From assembly GCF_020539865.1 (NCBI RefSeq), contig NZ_JAJBQV010000004.1, positions 44,202-108,201 on the forward strand: a DNA stretch of 64,000 nt. Reading direction: 5' to 3'. Under the pieces are notes generated by a model. That model did no database searches and was not told the origin of the DNA. It saw nothing but the letters and a program-made list of their open reading frames with translations. This document shows positions 53,211 through 62,353 of this stretch, piece after piece; positions within the stretch are counted from its first letter, which is position 1; each line of letters opens with the position of its first letter. The stretch comes from Megasphaera elsdenii. Its GTDB lineage: Bacteria; Bacillota; Negativicutes; Veillonellales; Megasphaeraceae. A program made the position numbers and the translations under genes.

Positions 53211-53323
53211 AAATAGGGCACCGCAAGCGGTACCCTATTTTTCTGTTTGATGTATGACGTTTGATGTATGATGTTTTTTATTTAAATTTTTTTTACATCA
53301 AACATCAAACATTTCACATCAAA
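53211..53323 (-). terminator. Terminator of larA, flanked by inverted 7-bp arrays
   Basis: Stem AAATAGGGCACCGC / GCGGTACCCTATTT (53212-53241). Next to it are four heptamers (TTTGATG, TATGACG, TTTGATG, TATGATG; 53246-53273) and, after an A/T linker, four in the opposite sense (CATCAAA twice, CATTTCA, CATCAAA; 53296-53323). The two arrays can pair into a long hairpin. Confidence 0.75.
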
Positions 53324-53328
53324 CCCAA

Positions 53329-54612
53329 CTATTTCACGATGACCGATACGCCGTCGGGAATGACTGTGACTTTCGGGTCAGCAATGCCTTTTTGGGCCAA
53401 GACTTCTTTGGCCATCGCCAGAGCATCTTCGACGGATGCAGCGTATTTCATATGCATATCTTCAACCATCTGCTGCGGAGCTTCGGTAACCATGATGATG
53501 GTGAATTTCAAGAGCATCCGCATGAGAATCTGGGCTTCCCACTGGTCAAAGACTGTTTCATTGCGTCCACGGGCCAAGATTTCGTCCATCGCCTTCTGAA
53601 CGGATTTGGCATTCTTCAGGTTGTTATAGAAATCTTCACCGCCATGACCATCAGAGCAAGACGATACATCGATGATGACGCCGCCTTCTTTGCAAGTCGC
53701 TTCAGCAGCGGTCATGCCTTTGACGGACTGGTAAATGTTCTGGTCCAGTGGATAGCCGCCATTAGTGGTAATGACGATGTCTGCAGGAACCGGTTTGACG
53801 CCAGCCAGTTTCATTTCAAAATCAGCCCCTGCATAATGAGCTTTTTCACGGTCGCCAGCGAAGGCAGCGATGACTTTCTTGTCCGCGTCGATGACGACAT
53901 TGCAGATGAAGGCCAATTTAGCCGCTTTAGCTGCATAGAGCATGTCTTCATGGATGGGGTTTCCCTGCAAAATCCCTGTGCGGGCCTTGGGGCTGTTGAT
54001 GAATTCCGAGCAATGGTTTGCCAGAACCGTGACCTTGCTGGCAATGCCAGGCAGGACGGATTTACGGCCGCCAGACATGCCGGCGAAGAAATGCGGTTCA
54101 ATAAAACCTTCCGAAATGAGCAGGTCAGCATTAGCTGCCACCTTGTTGATGCGGCAGTCCCCACCAGATGGCAACGTGCCGACGCTGACCATGTCTTCGT
54201 CGTTGCGGCTGACATGGATGACGAATTTTTCATGTTCCGCAATTTCCTTGCCGTATTTATCAATCAATTCTTCCTTCGTCGTAGCCCGGTGCATGCCCGT
54301 TGCGATGAGGATAGTAATATCGATATCAGGGTTCCCTTTGCGCAATTCTGCCAGGAGCTGAGGCATGATGATGTGGCTCGGTACCGGGCGGGTATGGTCG
54401 CTGGAAATGATGACGCAGTTCTTCTTCCCCTTTGCTAATTCGCTCAATTTCGGGCTGCCAATAGGGTTAGCCAGCGCATCGGCAACGAGTTCGGCTTCCG
54501 ATTTCGGCGCTTTATATTCATGGGCGTGGGAAACGAGGACGCCGGCGACCTGTTCTTCCGGCAGTTCGAGTTTGATTTTTTCTTTGCCAAAAGGCAAGGT
54601 AAATGTATGCAT
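53329..54612 (-). CDS. larA: Nickel-dependent lactate racemase
   Basis: A 427-residue LarA that interconverts D- and L-lactate with a nickel-pincer nucleotide. The N-terminal domain has SSDHTRPVP and ATGMHRATTKEE (a catalytic histidine); EPHFFAGMSGGRKSVLPGI supplies a histidine and the lysine that carries the cofactor; ANHCSEF carries the nickel-binding histidine. The maturation genes larB, larC and larE are not in this window. It lies between the FAD-linked lactate dehydrogenase and terC and lets the cell use both lactate isomers. Confidence 0.94.
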   Translation of the reverse strand: MHTFTLPFGKEKIKLELPEEQVAGVLVSHAHEYKAPKSEAELVADALANPIGSPKLSELAKGKKNCVIISSDHTRPVPSHIIMPQLLAELRKGNPDIDITILIATGMHRATTKEELIDKYGKEIAEHEKFVIHVSRNDEDMVSVGTLPSGGDCRINKVAANADLLISEGFIEPHFFAGMSGGRKSVLPGIASKVTVLANHCSEFINSPKARTGILQGNPIHEDMLYAAKAAKLAFICNVVIDADKKVIAAFAGDREKAHYAGADFEMKLAGVKPVPADIVITTNGGYPLDQNIYQSVKGMTAAEATCKEGGVIIDVSSCSDGHGGEDFYNNLKNAKSVQKAMDEILARGRNETVFDQWEAQILMRMLLKFTIIMVTEAPQQMVEDMHMKYAASVEDALAMAKEVLAQKGIADPKVTVIPDGVSVIVK

Positions 54613-54702
54613 AGTACAACATCCTTTCTTGGTTCACTGCTATTTATATGATTTTTGATAATAGCCGCCAGTCATATAAACATTCTATTTTAGAATATGA
54701 AA

Positions 54703-54806
54703 AAGAAGAAAGGGCAAAGCCTTTCACCTTGCCCTTTTCCTTTAGTATGTCATTGTGAATTATTCTTCGACAGGTACTTCGTGAATTATTCTTCGACAGG
54801 TACTTC
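54703..54806 (-). terminator. Terminator and 26-bp tandem duplication after the lactate dehydrogenase gene
   Basis: Hairpin AAAGGGCAAGG / CTTTGCCCTTT (about 54706-54738) with a T-rich tail on the minus strand. A 26-base unit starting GTGAATTATTCTTCGAC occurs twice without gap (54755-54780 and 54781-54806); it covers the last five codons and stop of the dehydrogenase gene, so an out-of-use copy of the gene end follows the real stop. Confidence 0.85.
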
Positions 54807-56207
54807 GTCGTTGATGCTGACAACTTTGCCCGGATTCATGATGTTCTTCGGATCCAGTGCTTTCTTGACAGCTTTCATCATCTTGAGTTCAACCGGGTTG
54901 GTGTATTTTTCAAGAAGAGCTTCACGTTTGTAACCAATGCCGTGTTCACCGGAGAGACGGCCGCCGAGTTTGTAGACGAGAGCGTAGATTTCGCCCTGAA
55001 TCTTCGGAAGCATTTCTTCCCATTCTTCCTGACTACGGTCATCTTTCAAGATATCGATATGGACGTTGCCGTCGCCGCAGTGGCCAGCGCAGTGCATAGC
55101 GACACTGTATTTTTCGCCGAGGCGGGAAATCTGCTGTACAGCACCCGGGATTTCCGTCATCGGAACGACGATATCTTCCATGGAGAAGACTAAGCTGCGA
55201 GCACGGTCAGCTTCGAGGTATGCTTTACGGGATTTCCAAATAACAGCCGGGTCAGCAACCAAGGAGTCGATAGCGTTGTTGTCTTCAGCGAGTTCAACGA
55301 TTTTTTCGCACTGATCCATGAGGACGTCTTCGTTGTCGCCAGCAATCTGGATGATGATGTAGTTACCATTTTCAGATTTCGGCAGTTTTTCATCGAGGAA
55401 GATTTCGACCTGTTTGATGGAAGCGTTATCCATGAATTCTACGCAGACCGGAGTGATACCAGCGTTCATGACTTTCGGTGTCAAAGCGATAGCGTCGTCG
55501 AGGTTGTCGAATACAACCAGGAGGTCCTGCTGGTATTTCGGGAGAGCAACCAATTTGAGGTAAACTTTAGTGATGATACCGAGGGTACCTTCAGAACCGA
55601 TGAAGAGGTGCATCAGCATGTAGCCCGTAGCGTTCTTACGGAATTTACCGCCGAGGGTTACGACTTCGCCAGTCGGAGTAACGACTTCCATGCCCATGAC
55701 CTGGTCACGAGTTACACCATATTTAACGGCACGGTTACCACCAGCGTTGGTTGCAACGTTACCACTGATGAAGCAGGAGTCCCCACTGCAGGGGTCGCCG
55801 CCGTAGAAGAGGCCTTCCTTCTGAACTGCTTCCTGGAGGACAGACGTCGTAACGCCAGCTTCGGAAACACAAACCATGTTGTCTTTATCGATTTCGAGGA
55901 TCTTGTTCATACGTTCAATGGAGATGATGACGCCGCCGAAAGTAGCAACAGCACCAGCAGCCAAGCCCGTACCAGCTGCACGAGGAACCATTACCGTATC
56001 GTTTTCATAGCAGAGCTTAACGACTTTGGAAACTTCTTCAGTAGTAGCCGGAAGAACAACGACCTGCGGTTCTTTCATGTAATGGGGGTCCGTTACTTCG
56101 TCATGGGAATACGGTTCGATTTTATCTTTATCCGTATAAACATACTTTTCACCGACGATCTGTTTGAACTGTTCAATCAACTCCGGGGAAACTTTACCTT
56201 TTGCCAT
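54786..56207 (-). CDS. FAD-linked D-lactate dehydrogenase (GlcD family)
   Basis: A 473-residue flavoprotein oxidising 2-hydroxy acids, here most likely D-lactate to pyruvate. The FAD PCMH fold shows MVPRAAGTGLAAGAVATFGG, DPCSGDSCFISGNVATNAGG and GSEGTLGIITKVYL; the C-terminal domain has AGHCGDGNVHIDI and SGEHGIGYKRE. Start at ATG 56205-56207, 8 bases after GGAGG. In related anaerobes the enzyme couples to electron-transferring flavoprotein; no etf genes are here. Part of the lctP-dehydrogenase-larA lactate block, but each gene has its own terminator. Confidence 0.92.
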   Translation of the reverse strand: MAKGKVSPELIEQFKQIVGEKYVYTDKDKIEPYSHDEVTDPHYMKEPQVVVLPATTEEVSKVVKLCYENDTVMVPRAAGTGLAAGAVATFGGVIISIERMNKILEIDKDNMVCVSEAGVTTSVLQEAVQKEGLFYGGDPCSGDSCFISGNVATNAGGNRAVKYGVTRDQVMGMEVVTPTGEVVTLGGKFRKNATGYMLMHLFIGSEGTLGIITKVYLKLVALPKYQQDLLVVFDNLDDAIALTPKVMNAGITPVCVEFMDNASIKQVEIFLDEKLPKSENGNYIIIQIAGDNEDVLMDQCEKIVELAEDNNAIDSLVADPAVIWKSRKAYLEADRARSLVFSMEDIVVPMTEIPGAVQQISRLGEKYSVAMHCAGHCGDGNVHIDILKDDRSQEEWEEMLPKIQGEIYALVYKLGGRLSGEHGIGYKREALLEKYTNPVELKMMKAVKKALDPKNIMNPGKVVSINDEVPVEE

Positions 56208-56611
56208 AATACATACCTCCAAATTGTTTAAATTATAAGCCTAACACTTATTGTTGCATCCAGTCATGAGAACTGGATTGAAGACCGAATATAACGAAAG
56301 TATAAATTAATGTATCACTTTTATCTTCCGCTTATCTCTTACGGGTATTATTATACTCTATTTCTTCATGCATGTAAATTACATTTGCACATTTTACGCA
56401 TATCATTTTTCGATTGATTCATCGTGTTCTATGACAACTTATCATAAGAACTGTCGATTTTTAAATAATCTAAAATAAAACGTAAAAATTTAAATAGCGC
56501 TTCTTTCTTCCCTCTTTTTATTATGCGCATAAGTAATACAGTATTATTCCCACGAAGAAATGTTTCGTATATAGAACATTTTACATCAAATTATATCACA
56601 TTGTTTATAAT
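56208..56611. other. AT-rich regulatory gap upstream of the lactate dehydrogenase gene
   Basis: No gene. About 400 bases with very high AT, containing short inverted motifs and probable promoter sequence for the minus-strand dehydrogenase gene; the lctP terminator closes the left side. Nothing else is recognised. Confidence 0.5.
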
Positions 56612-56652
56612 AGAAAAAGGTATGCTACATGGATATGTAGCATACCTTTTTA
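56612..56652 (-). terminator. Terminator of lctP
   Basis: Perfect stem AAAAGGTATGCTACAT / ATGTAGCATACCTTTT with a short GGAT-type loop; T5 follows on the minus strand. Confidence 0.92.
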
Positions 56653-56684
56653 TTCTTCTCTGCTATATAGCGTTTTCTATAATC

Positions 56685-58235
56685 TTAGTGGACCAAGAAG
56701 GGCGCAACGCTCGGAGCGATGATGGTAATGATACCAGCAATGATGAGCAGGAACAGGCAATAACCAACTGCACCGCGCATGATTTCGCCTTCCTTGCCCT
56801 CAGCAACGGCACCGACAGCACCGACGCCAAGAGCAATACTCTGCGGCGAAAGCATTTTGCCGATACAACCACCGAGGGAGCTGGCACCTGCTAACCACGG
56901 CTGGCTCATGCCCAAGCTGGAAGCAACAGATGTCTGCAGCGGCCCAAAGAGGACGTTTGCGTTCGTGCAGGACCCAGTAATGAAAGCACCTAAGCCACCG
57001 ACGAAAGGAGCAACGATAGGATATGCATTGCCCGTTGCGAATACGAGAGCATCAGCGATTTCCTTGGTCATGCCGGAGTAAGTCATAATTTTAGCGACGA
57101 CGACGACGGCGATGATGGTCAAGTACGTGAAGCGCAGGCCGACGAAATTATCTTTGAAGACCTGAGCGATTTTACCAACGGAAGCACCTTGATAGAGGCC
57201 GCCGAGGATGGTAGCGATGAAGATCATGACGCCAGGAACAGCGATCCAAGTAAAGGTGTACGGCTTAGCACCCGGGCCAGCATAGATAGGAACGGAGGTC
57301 TTAATCGAAGCCAGCGGACCGTTGATGAACGGGAACAATTTCGACGTACCGACGAGGAATACGAAGATGAGGATGAAGATCATAGCTGCTTTGACGCCTT
57401 CACCGAAGGAAACAGCTTTCTGCTGATCATCGGTCTTGAAGTCAACCTGGTATTCCGGATTGCTCGTGGATTTGCAAGCACGGGAATAAAGGACGATGAC
57501 AGCCATGATGATAATAGACGAAACCATAACCGGCAGTTCAGCGCCGATAGTCATGGAAATGAACAGTTCCGGAATAGCCAAGGCCAAGCCGGAGAGCAAG
57601 GTTACGATGCCGACACCTTTGATGGCTTTGATACCGCCGCCAATGCAGATGACGATCAGGAACGGAGCGATAAGGTCAGGAATGAAGGATACGATCGAAA
57701 CTTTCGTAGCCAAGACGCCGGAATCCAAACCGGTGACAGCAGCCATAGTCGTCGTCGGGATACCGATGGACCCGAAAGACGGTGCTACAGCGTTGGAAAT
57801 CAAGCAGGCAACGATGGTCTTGATAGGCGGAAAGCCGAGGGCAACCAGCATAGCAGCCGGGATAGCAACAGCAGTACCAAAACCTGCCATGCCTTCCATG
57901 AATGTCCCGAAGCCCCAAGCGATGAGCAGGAACAATACACGTTTATCTTCACTAACTGTGGTTAGCATCTGTTTGATGACATCCAAGCTACCTGTTGCTA
58001 CCGTCAATTTGTAAGCGAACAGGGCCATGATGATAACCAGCAAGATTGGCCAGCATGCCAGGGCTACGCCTTCGAGCGCTGCCGAAATGGCAATGGGAAC
58101 TGACATATTATAACAGAATACAGCGACAACAAATGCGATAATAGCCGCGATTGGGCACGCTTTCCAACCGGCCATCTTCAAGAACCCCAATGCTACGATT
58201 AGGAATAGAATTGGGAGCAAGGCCAATATAACCAT
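56685..58235 (-). CDS. lctP: L-lactate permease
   Basis: A 516-residue inner-membrane lactate:proton symporter of the LctP family with 12 or more hydrophobic helices. Signatures: WGFGTFMEGMAGFGTAVAIP, NAVAPSFGSIGIPTTTMA, and a C-terminal FVGGLGAFITGSCTNANVLFG and LGGCIGKMLSPQSIALG. Start at ATG 58233-58235 after AAAGGGTGG; an upstream in-frame ATG lacks a site. It supplies lactate to the dehydrogenase and racemase encoded downstream. Confidence 0.96.
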   Translation of the reverse strand: MVILALLPILFLIVALGFLKMAGWKACPIAAIIAFVVAVFCYNMSVPIAISAALEGVALACWPILLVIIMALFAYKLTVATGSLDVIKQMLTTVSEDKRVLFLLIAWGFGTFMEGMAGFGTAVAIPAAMLVALGFPPIKTIVACLISNAVAPSFGSIGIPTTTMAAVTGLDSGVLATKVSIVSFIPDLIAPFLIVICIGGGIKAIKGVGIVTLLSGLALAIPELFISMTIGAELPVMVSSIIIMAVIVLYSRACKSTSNPEYQVDFKTDDQQKAVSFGEGVKAAMIFILIFVFLVGTSKLFPFINGPLASIKTSVPIYAGPGAKPYTFTWIAVPGVMIFIATILGGLYQGASVGKIAQVFKDNFVGLRFTYLTIIAVVVVAKIMTYSGMTKEIADALVFATGNAYPIVAPFVGGLGAFITGSCTNANVLFGPLQTSVASSLGMSQPWLAGASSLGGCIGKMLSPQSIALGVGAVGAVAEGKEGEIMRGAVGYCLFLLIIAGIITIIAPSVAPFLVH

Positions 58236-58571
58236 TACATACCACCCTTTCATAGAAAAATACATTTCACGCCTCTAACAGGCACGGGGCTTATTCATGA
58301 ACGAACCACGAATAACACCATTTCTCTTTTAGATTGCATCCGGATACAAGCTCTATGCTGTTATTATATACCCCAATGTCATATTTGTAAATTACATTTA
58401 GACATGAGCATATACCTATTTTCGATATAGCACACACTAATGTTTACTATTTTGCATATTACTACAATAAAATGTGGAGTTTATAAGCCATAAATAATAT
58501 TTTATTAACTTATAAATGATTTTATGTAATCTATTGTTATATATACAAATCGCATAGCTATGCCGAGGAAA
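58236..58571. other. AT-rich gap upstream of lctP
   Basis: No gene. The part next to lctP holds a copy of the GAACGAACCACGAAT heptamer-like motif (about 58300-58315); the remainder is AT-rich and probably includes the lctP promoter. Confidence 0.45.
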
Positions 58572-58607
58572 GAAAAAAGAGGCTGTCCTATGGACAACCT
58601 CTTTTTT
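58572..58607 (-). terminator. Terminator of proC
   Basis: Stem AGAGGCTGTCC / GGACAACCTCT with loop TAT and A/T tails on both sides. Recurrent stem family. Confidence 0.85.
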
Positions 58608-58660
58608 ACGTTCATCGTGAGTCGTAAGCTCTCGTTGCAATAAACGACGAAAATCACACA

Positions 58661-59461
58661 TTAAAAGCTTTTATTTTTTTCTGCCGATGCGATGACAGCG
58701 TTCATGGTGGCAGCGCGGAAACCGCTTTCTTCCAAGGTTTTTACCGCTTCGATAGTCGTACCGCCTGGCGAGCAGACGTCATCTTTCAAGGCTCCCGGAT
58801 GACGTCCCGTTTCCAGTACCATCTTGGCAGCGCCTAAGACGGTCTGAGCTGCAAAGGTATAGGCCATCTGACGAGGCATCCCTTCGTGGACAGCACCGTC
58901 TGCCAGCGCTTCGATGAACATATAGACGTAAGCCGGGCCGCTGCCACTGAGGCCGCAGACGGCATCGATGAGTTTTTCATCAGTCACGACGGCTTTGCCG
59001 AAGCTGGAAAAGATAGCGACGACATCGGCCGTTTCTGCTTCAGTGACGTTGATGTTCGGCGAAACCGAAGCCATGCCTTCACCGACCATAGCCGGCGTAT
59101 TGGGCATGACCCGGACAATTTTCGTTTCCGGACCAGTATAGAAAGCCAATTTTTCCAATGAGATGCCTGCCGCAATGGAAATGAGGACACTCTCATCCGT
59201 CAAGGTTTCCCGGACAGCTTCCAAAGCCGATTCCATGATGTTTGGCTTGACGGCCATAATCAGACCTTGGGACTGGCGTGCCAATTCTGCTGGCGTATCG
59301 ATGACGACAGCCCCTGTTTCTTTGGCCAAGGCTTCAGCTTTTTCCCGGTGGATATTATAAAGATAGATATGATCTGCAGCGATGGCATTGGCAGCTACCA
59401 GGCCTTTGACGATAGCCCGGCCCATATTACCTGTCCCGCAGACACCGATTGTCTGGAACAT
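58661..59461 (-). CDS. proC: Pyrroline-5-carboxylate reductase
   Basis: A 266-residue NAD(P)H enzyme for the last step of proline synthesis. The Rossmann motif is GVCGTGNMGRAIVKGLV, VMPNTPAMVGEGMA lies in the middle, and the C-terminal domain has LSGSGPAYVYMFIEALADGAV and DDVCSPGGTTIEAV. It follows the aminotransferase gene by about 26 bases, so they share a transcript. Confidence 0.96.
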   Translation of the reverse strand: MFQTIGVCGTGNMGRAIVKGLVAANAIAADHIYLYNIHREKAEALAKETGAVVIDTPAELARQSQGLIMAVKPNIMESALEAVRETLTDESVLISIAAGISLEKLAFYTGPETKIVRVMPNTPAMVGEGMASVSPNINVTEAETADVVAIFSSFGKAVVTDEKLIDAVCGLSGSGPAYVYMFIEALADGAVHEGMPRQMAYTFAAQTVLGAAKMVLETGRHPGALKDDVCSPGGTTIEAVKTLEESGFRAATMNAVIASAEKNKSF

Positions 59462-59487
59462 AGGAAGCCTCCCTTTCCAATACGAAC

Positions 59488-60741
59488 TTACTGTTTAGCG
59501 CCGACAGCTTCCAGCGTGGATTTAATCTTAGCAGCCAGGCCGTGGATTTTCTTCTTGGAAACCGAGCAGACAGCCAGGCGGATCCCCTTACCCAAGGGAA
59601 CGAGGAAGATATTTTCTTTTTCCAGTTCGTCGCAGACTTTCTGGGACCCTTCCATAGGGATGGTGATGAAGAAGCCCGAAATATAAGGCAAATATTTCAG
59701 TCCGCATTCGTCGGCTTCTTTCATGAACAAATCAGCCCGTTCCTGGATGAGGTGGAAATATTTAGCCCGTTCTGCATCGAGTTCAGCCACTTTGGCCGGG
59801 TCCTTGCAGATGTTGGCCATGACCTTCATGGCAGCGCTGTTGGAGTTCGACCAGGTAGCACGGCTGGTATACTGGTTGATGGCGACGAATTCATCAGCAA
59901 TATCCTTATTCGGCGTGACACAGATCATGGCGCCCATGCGCTGGCCATACATGGTGAAGCCTTTACTGCAAGTGTAGGCGACGACGATGAGGACGTTATC
60001 CGGCATGTTGCCGAATTTCTTGAAGAATTTGCGACATTCATGTTTTTCACCGCTGTAGTCGAGATAAGCGACGTCGGAAACGAAGATGATGTTCTTATCC
60101 TTGCCTTTGACGACGTCCTTCAAGAAGGCCAGGACTTCGTCCCATTCCGAATCGGAGAGGCCGTAACCAGTCGGGTTGTTGGCCGGCGAATTCATGATGA
60201 TAACCGTGTTGTACTGTTTGGCAACCATATCGCTGACGTTGGCTTTAAAGCTTTCCATATTGAAATGGCCTTCCGGTGTGAGCAATTCAAATTCACGGAG
60301 TTTGCGGCCATTGTCGTTGCACATGGAACCGTAAGCACCCCAATGCCAGTCACTGGTCAGGATTTCATCGCCCCATTCCGAGTAATTATGAATGACGTGA
60401 TGGAGGACACCGGAACCACCGGATGTAGCACAAGCGCGGATATAGCCATCTGGGCGGGATTCACCGAAGCACTGGTCGATAGCAGCTTCCAAATAATCGG
60501 GATAGCCCTGGATGGGCGCATAAGCAACGATTTCTTTCGGCGTCAAAGCTTTATAGGCTTTCTGGACGACGTCGAGCATGACGAGATCGCCATTTTCATC
60601 GAGCAAGGAACCGACAGTCCCATTAATAACTTTATCTGCCCCCAATTTTTCAGTCAAAGCAACGGCACGGTTGTTAGCACCGAAAATTTTATCTTCAGCA
60701 CTTTTTCCTTTTGCCTGCGGTGCGGCAACACTTTTTACCAT
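59488..60741 (-). CDS. Class I/II PLP aminotransferase (aromatic amino acid type)
   Basis: A 417-residue aminotransferase. The PLP lysine is in AYTCSKGFTMYGQRMGA, and the substrate and cofactor motifs NSPANNPTGYGLSD and GQGYPDYLEAAI-like (PIQGYPDYLEAAIDQ) are present; RLAVCSVSKKK near the end holds the carboxylate-binding arginine. Resembles tyrosine/aromatic or aspartate aminotransferases of Firmicutes. Start at ATG 60739-60741 after AAAGGGGAG. The partner amino acid is uncertain. Confidence 0.88.
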   Translation of the reverse strand: MVKSVAAPQAKGKSAEDKIFGANNRAVALTEKLGADKVINGTVGSLLDENGDLVMLDVVQKAYKALTPKEIVAYAPIQGYPDYLEAAIDQCFGESRPDGYIRACATSGGSGVLHHVIHNYSEWGDEILTSDWHWGAYGSMCNDNGRKLREFELLTPEGHFNMESFKANVSDMVAKQYNTVIIMNSPANNPTGYGLSDSEWDEVLAFLKDVVKGKDKNIIFVSDVAYLDYSGEKHECRKFFKKFGNMPDNVLIVVAYTCSKGFTMYGQRMGAMICVTPNKDIADEFVAINQYTSRATWSNSNSAAMKVMANICKDPAKVAELDAERAKYFHLIQERADLFMKEADECGLKYLPYISGFFITIPMEGSQKVCDELEKENIFLVPLGKGIRLAVCSVSKKKIHGLAAKIKSTLEAVGAKQ

Positions 60742-60998
60742 ATGAATCAACTCCCCTTTCTTATGTACATATACATTTATACCACATTCAAAATCGAAAG
60801 ACAATAAACAGTCTGCATATATCTGTTATGTATTCAAAATACAAAAAGAATAACATCTCTTGGACAATCAAAGTTAAGCCCGTTTGCTATCTCAGCATAA
60901 AACAGTTGAAATTATATCATGGCTCCTCATAATAAAGAGTATATAGCATATTTCGTGTTATTTTATGCATTCTTATTTTATGAAAAGAGGTCTTTCCC

Positions 60999-61677
60999 AT
61001 GAATCGTGTATTACGTTTTGTATTAGCCACCTTACTGGCCTGCTCAGCTCTCATGCTGACAGCCTGCCTCTCTATACGGCAGAATCAGAAAAACTCTTTG
61101 CCAAACATGGCGTCGATGTACAAGTCATTGAATTCAGCTCAGCTGCCGATCAGCAAAAAGCCATGGAAGCCGGCGAACTCGATGGCATGATGACCGACAT
61201 GATTGTCACAGGCCTGCTAAAAAAAGCCGGCACCGACGTCCGCGTCGTCGCTATGGCCCTCGGTGCTGTTCCCCAAGAAGGCCGTTTCCTCGTCGTATCG
61301 TCGCCAAACAGCAACCTCACGACGCCGCAGCAGTTGGCCGGAGCCTCTGTGGCAATTTCGGAAAATACTATGATGGACTATTTGATGAACCAGTATGAAC
61401 AAGAATTGGGGATTCCCACAGCCGAAGTCCATACCGTCCAGATGCCGAACCTGGCCTTGCGGACGGAAGCAGTCTTAGCCGGCAAAGATATTCAGGCTGC
61501 CATCCTGCCCGATCCGCTGGCAGCCTATGCCGTCCAACAGGGAGCTCATATCGTCATCGACGATACAAAACTCCAGAAAAATTATTCCCAGTCCGTCGTC
61601 TCATGAACTGGATGGTCCAGAAAGGCCTGTTGCCCAAGGCCTACACTTATGAAGAAATGGTCGCCCATGTCCAGTAA
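60999..61677 (+). pseudogene. ABC transporter substrate-binding lipoprotein (NitT/TauT type), broken in two places
   Basis: The lipoprotein signal MNRVLRFVLATLLACSALML with lipobox LTAC is read from ATG 60999 in one frame. The binding domain (LPLYTAESEKLFAKHGVDV to LQKNYSQSVV) is read in a second frame, with 20-30 residues lost between. The C-terminal tail (MNWMVQKGLLPKAYTYEEM, stop at 61675) lies in a third frame, again with sequence lost at about 61600. The ribosome-binding site is intact. NMT1/THI5-like features (LTTPQQLAGASVAI) show the family. The ATPase and permease genes next to it look intact. Confidence 0.85.
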
Positions 61678-62353
61678 CGGCAAGGGAACCGGGCCGCTGC
61701 TGCAATTAGACGATGTGGGCCTCGTCTATCAGGGCAGTAACAGACCACAGCGCGTCTTACAGCATATCAGCCTCAGCTTAGACGAAGGCCAGCACCTGAC
61801 CGTCGTAGGACCATCGGGCTGCGGAAAATCTTCTCTCCTGCGGCTCATGGCCGGCTTGGAGGCGCCGACAGAGGGACAGATACGATTCGATGGGCAAAAA
61901 ATGATCGGCCCTCGGCCAAATCTGGCCATCGTCTTCCAGGATTACGGGCTCTTCCCTTGGAAGACGGTCGAAGAAAACATCCTCTTGCCAGGGCAGATTC
62001 ACCATCACCCCTTAGATGAGGGCCAGCTGGAAAAGCTCTTGGAATCGCTGGACTTAACAGTTGTCCGTAAGCATTATCCAGGCGAACTTTCAGGCGGTCA
62101 GAAACAGCGGACCGCTCTGGGCCGGGCTATGGCCATGCAGCCCAAACTACTGCTCATGGACGAACCCTTCTCGGCCCTCGATCCGGCCATGCGCTATCAA
62201 TGCTATGACTTATTCAGGAAATACATAGGGGCCAGCCCGATGGCGACGATTATCGTCACCCACAGTCCGGAAGAAGCAGCCGCCTTGGGCGATAAGACCG
62301 TCGTCTTCGCTAAAACAGGAGGTGTCATCGAAGATGTCCGGAAAAACGAATAA
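61649..62353 (+). CDS. ABC transporter ATPase (NitT/TauT/SsuB type)
   Basis: A 234-residue ATPase with Walker A GPSGCGKSSLL, signature LSGGQKQR and Walker B LLLMDEPFSALD. FPWKTVEENILLP is the Q-loop area typical of SsuB/TauB. It powers uptake of an organic substrate of unknown type. ATG at 61649 has AAGG nine bases upstream; an ATG at 61667 is also possible. It overlaps the tail of the broken binding-protein gene. Confidence 0.92.
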   Translation: MKKWSPMSSNGKGTGPLLQLDDVGLVYQGSNRPQRVLQHISLSLDEGQHLTVVGPSGCGKSSLLRLMAGLEAPTEGQIRFDGQKMIGPRPNLAIVFQDYGLFPWKTVEENILLPGQIHHHPLDEGQLEKLLESLDLTVVRKHYPGELSGGQKQRTALGRAMAMQPKLLLMDEPFSALDPAMRYQCYDLFRKYIGASPMATIIVTHSPEEAAALGDKTVVFAKTGGVIEDVRKNE

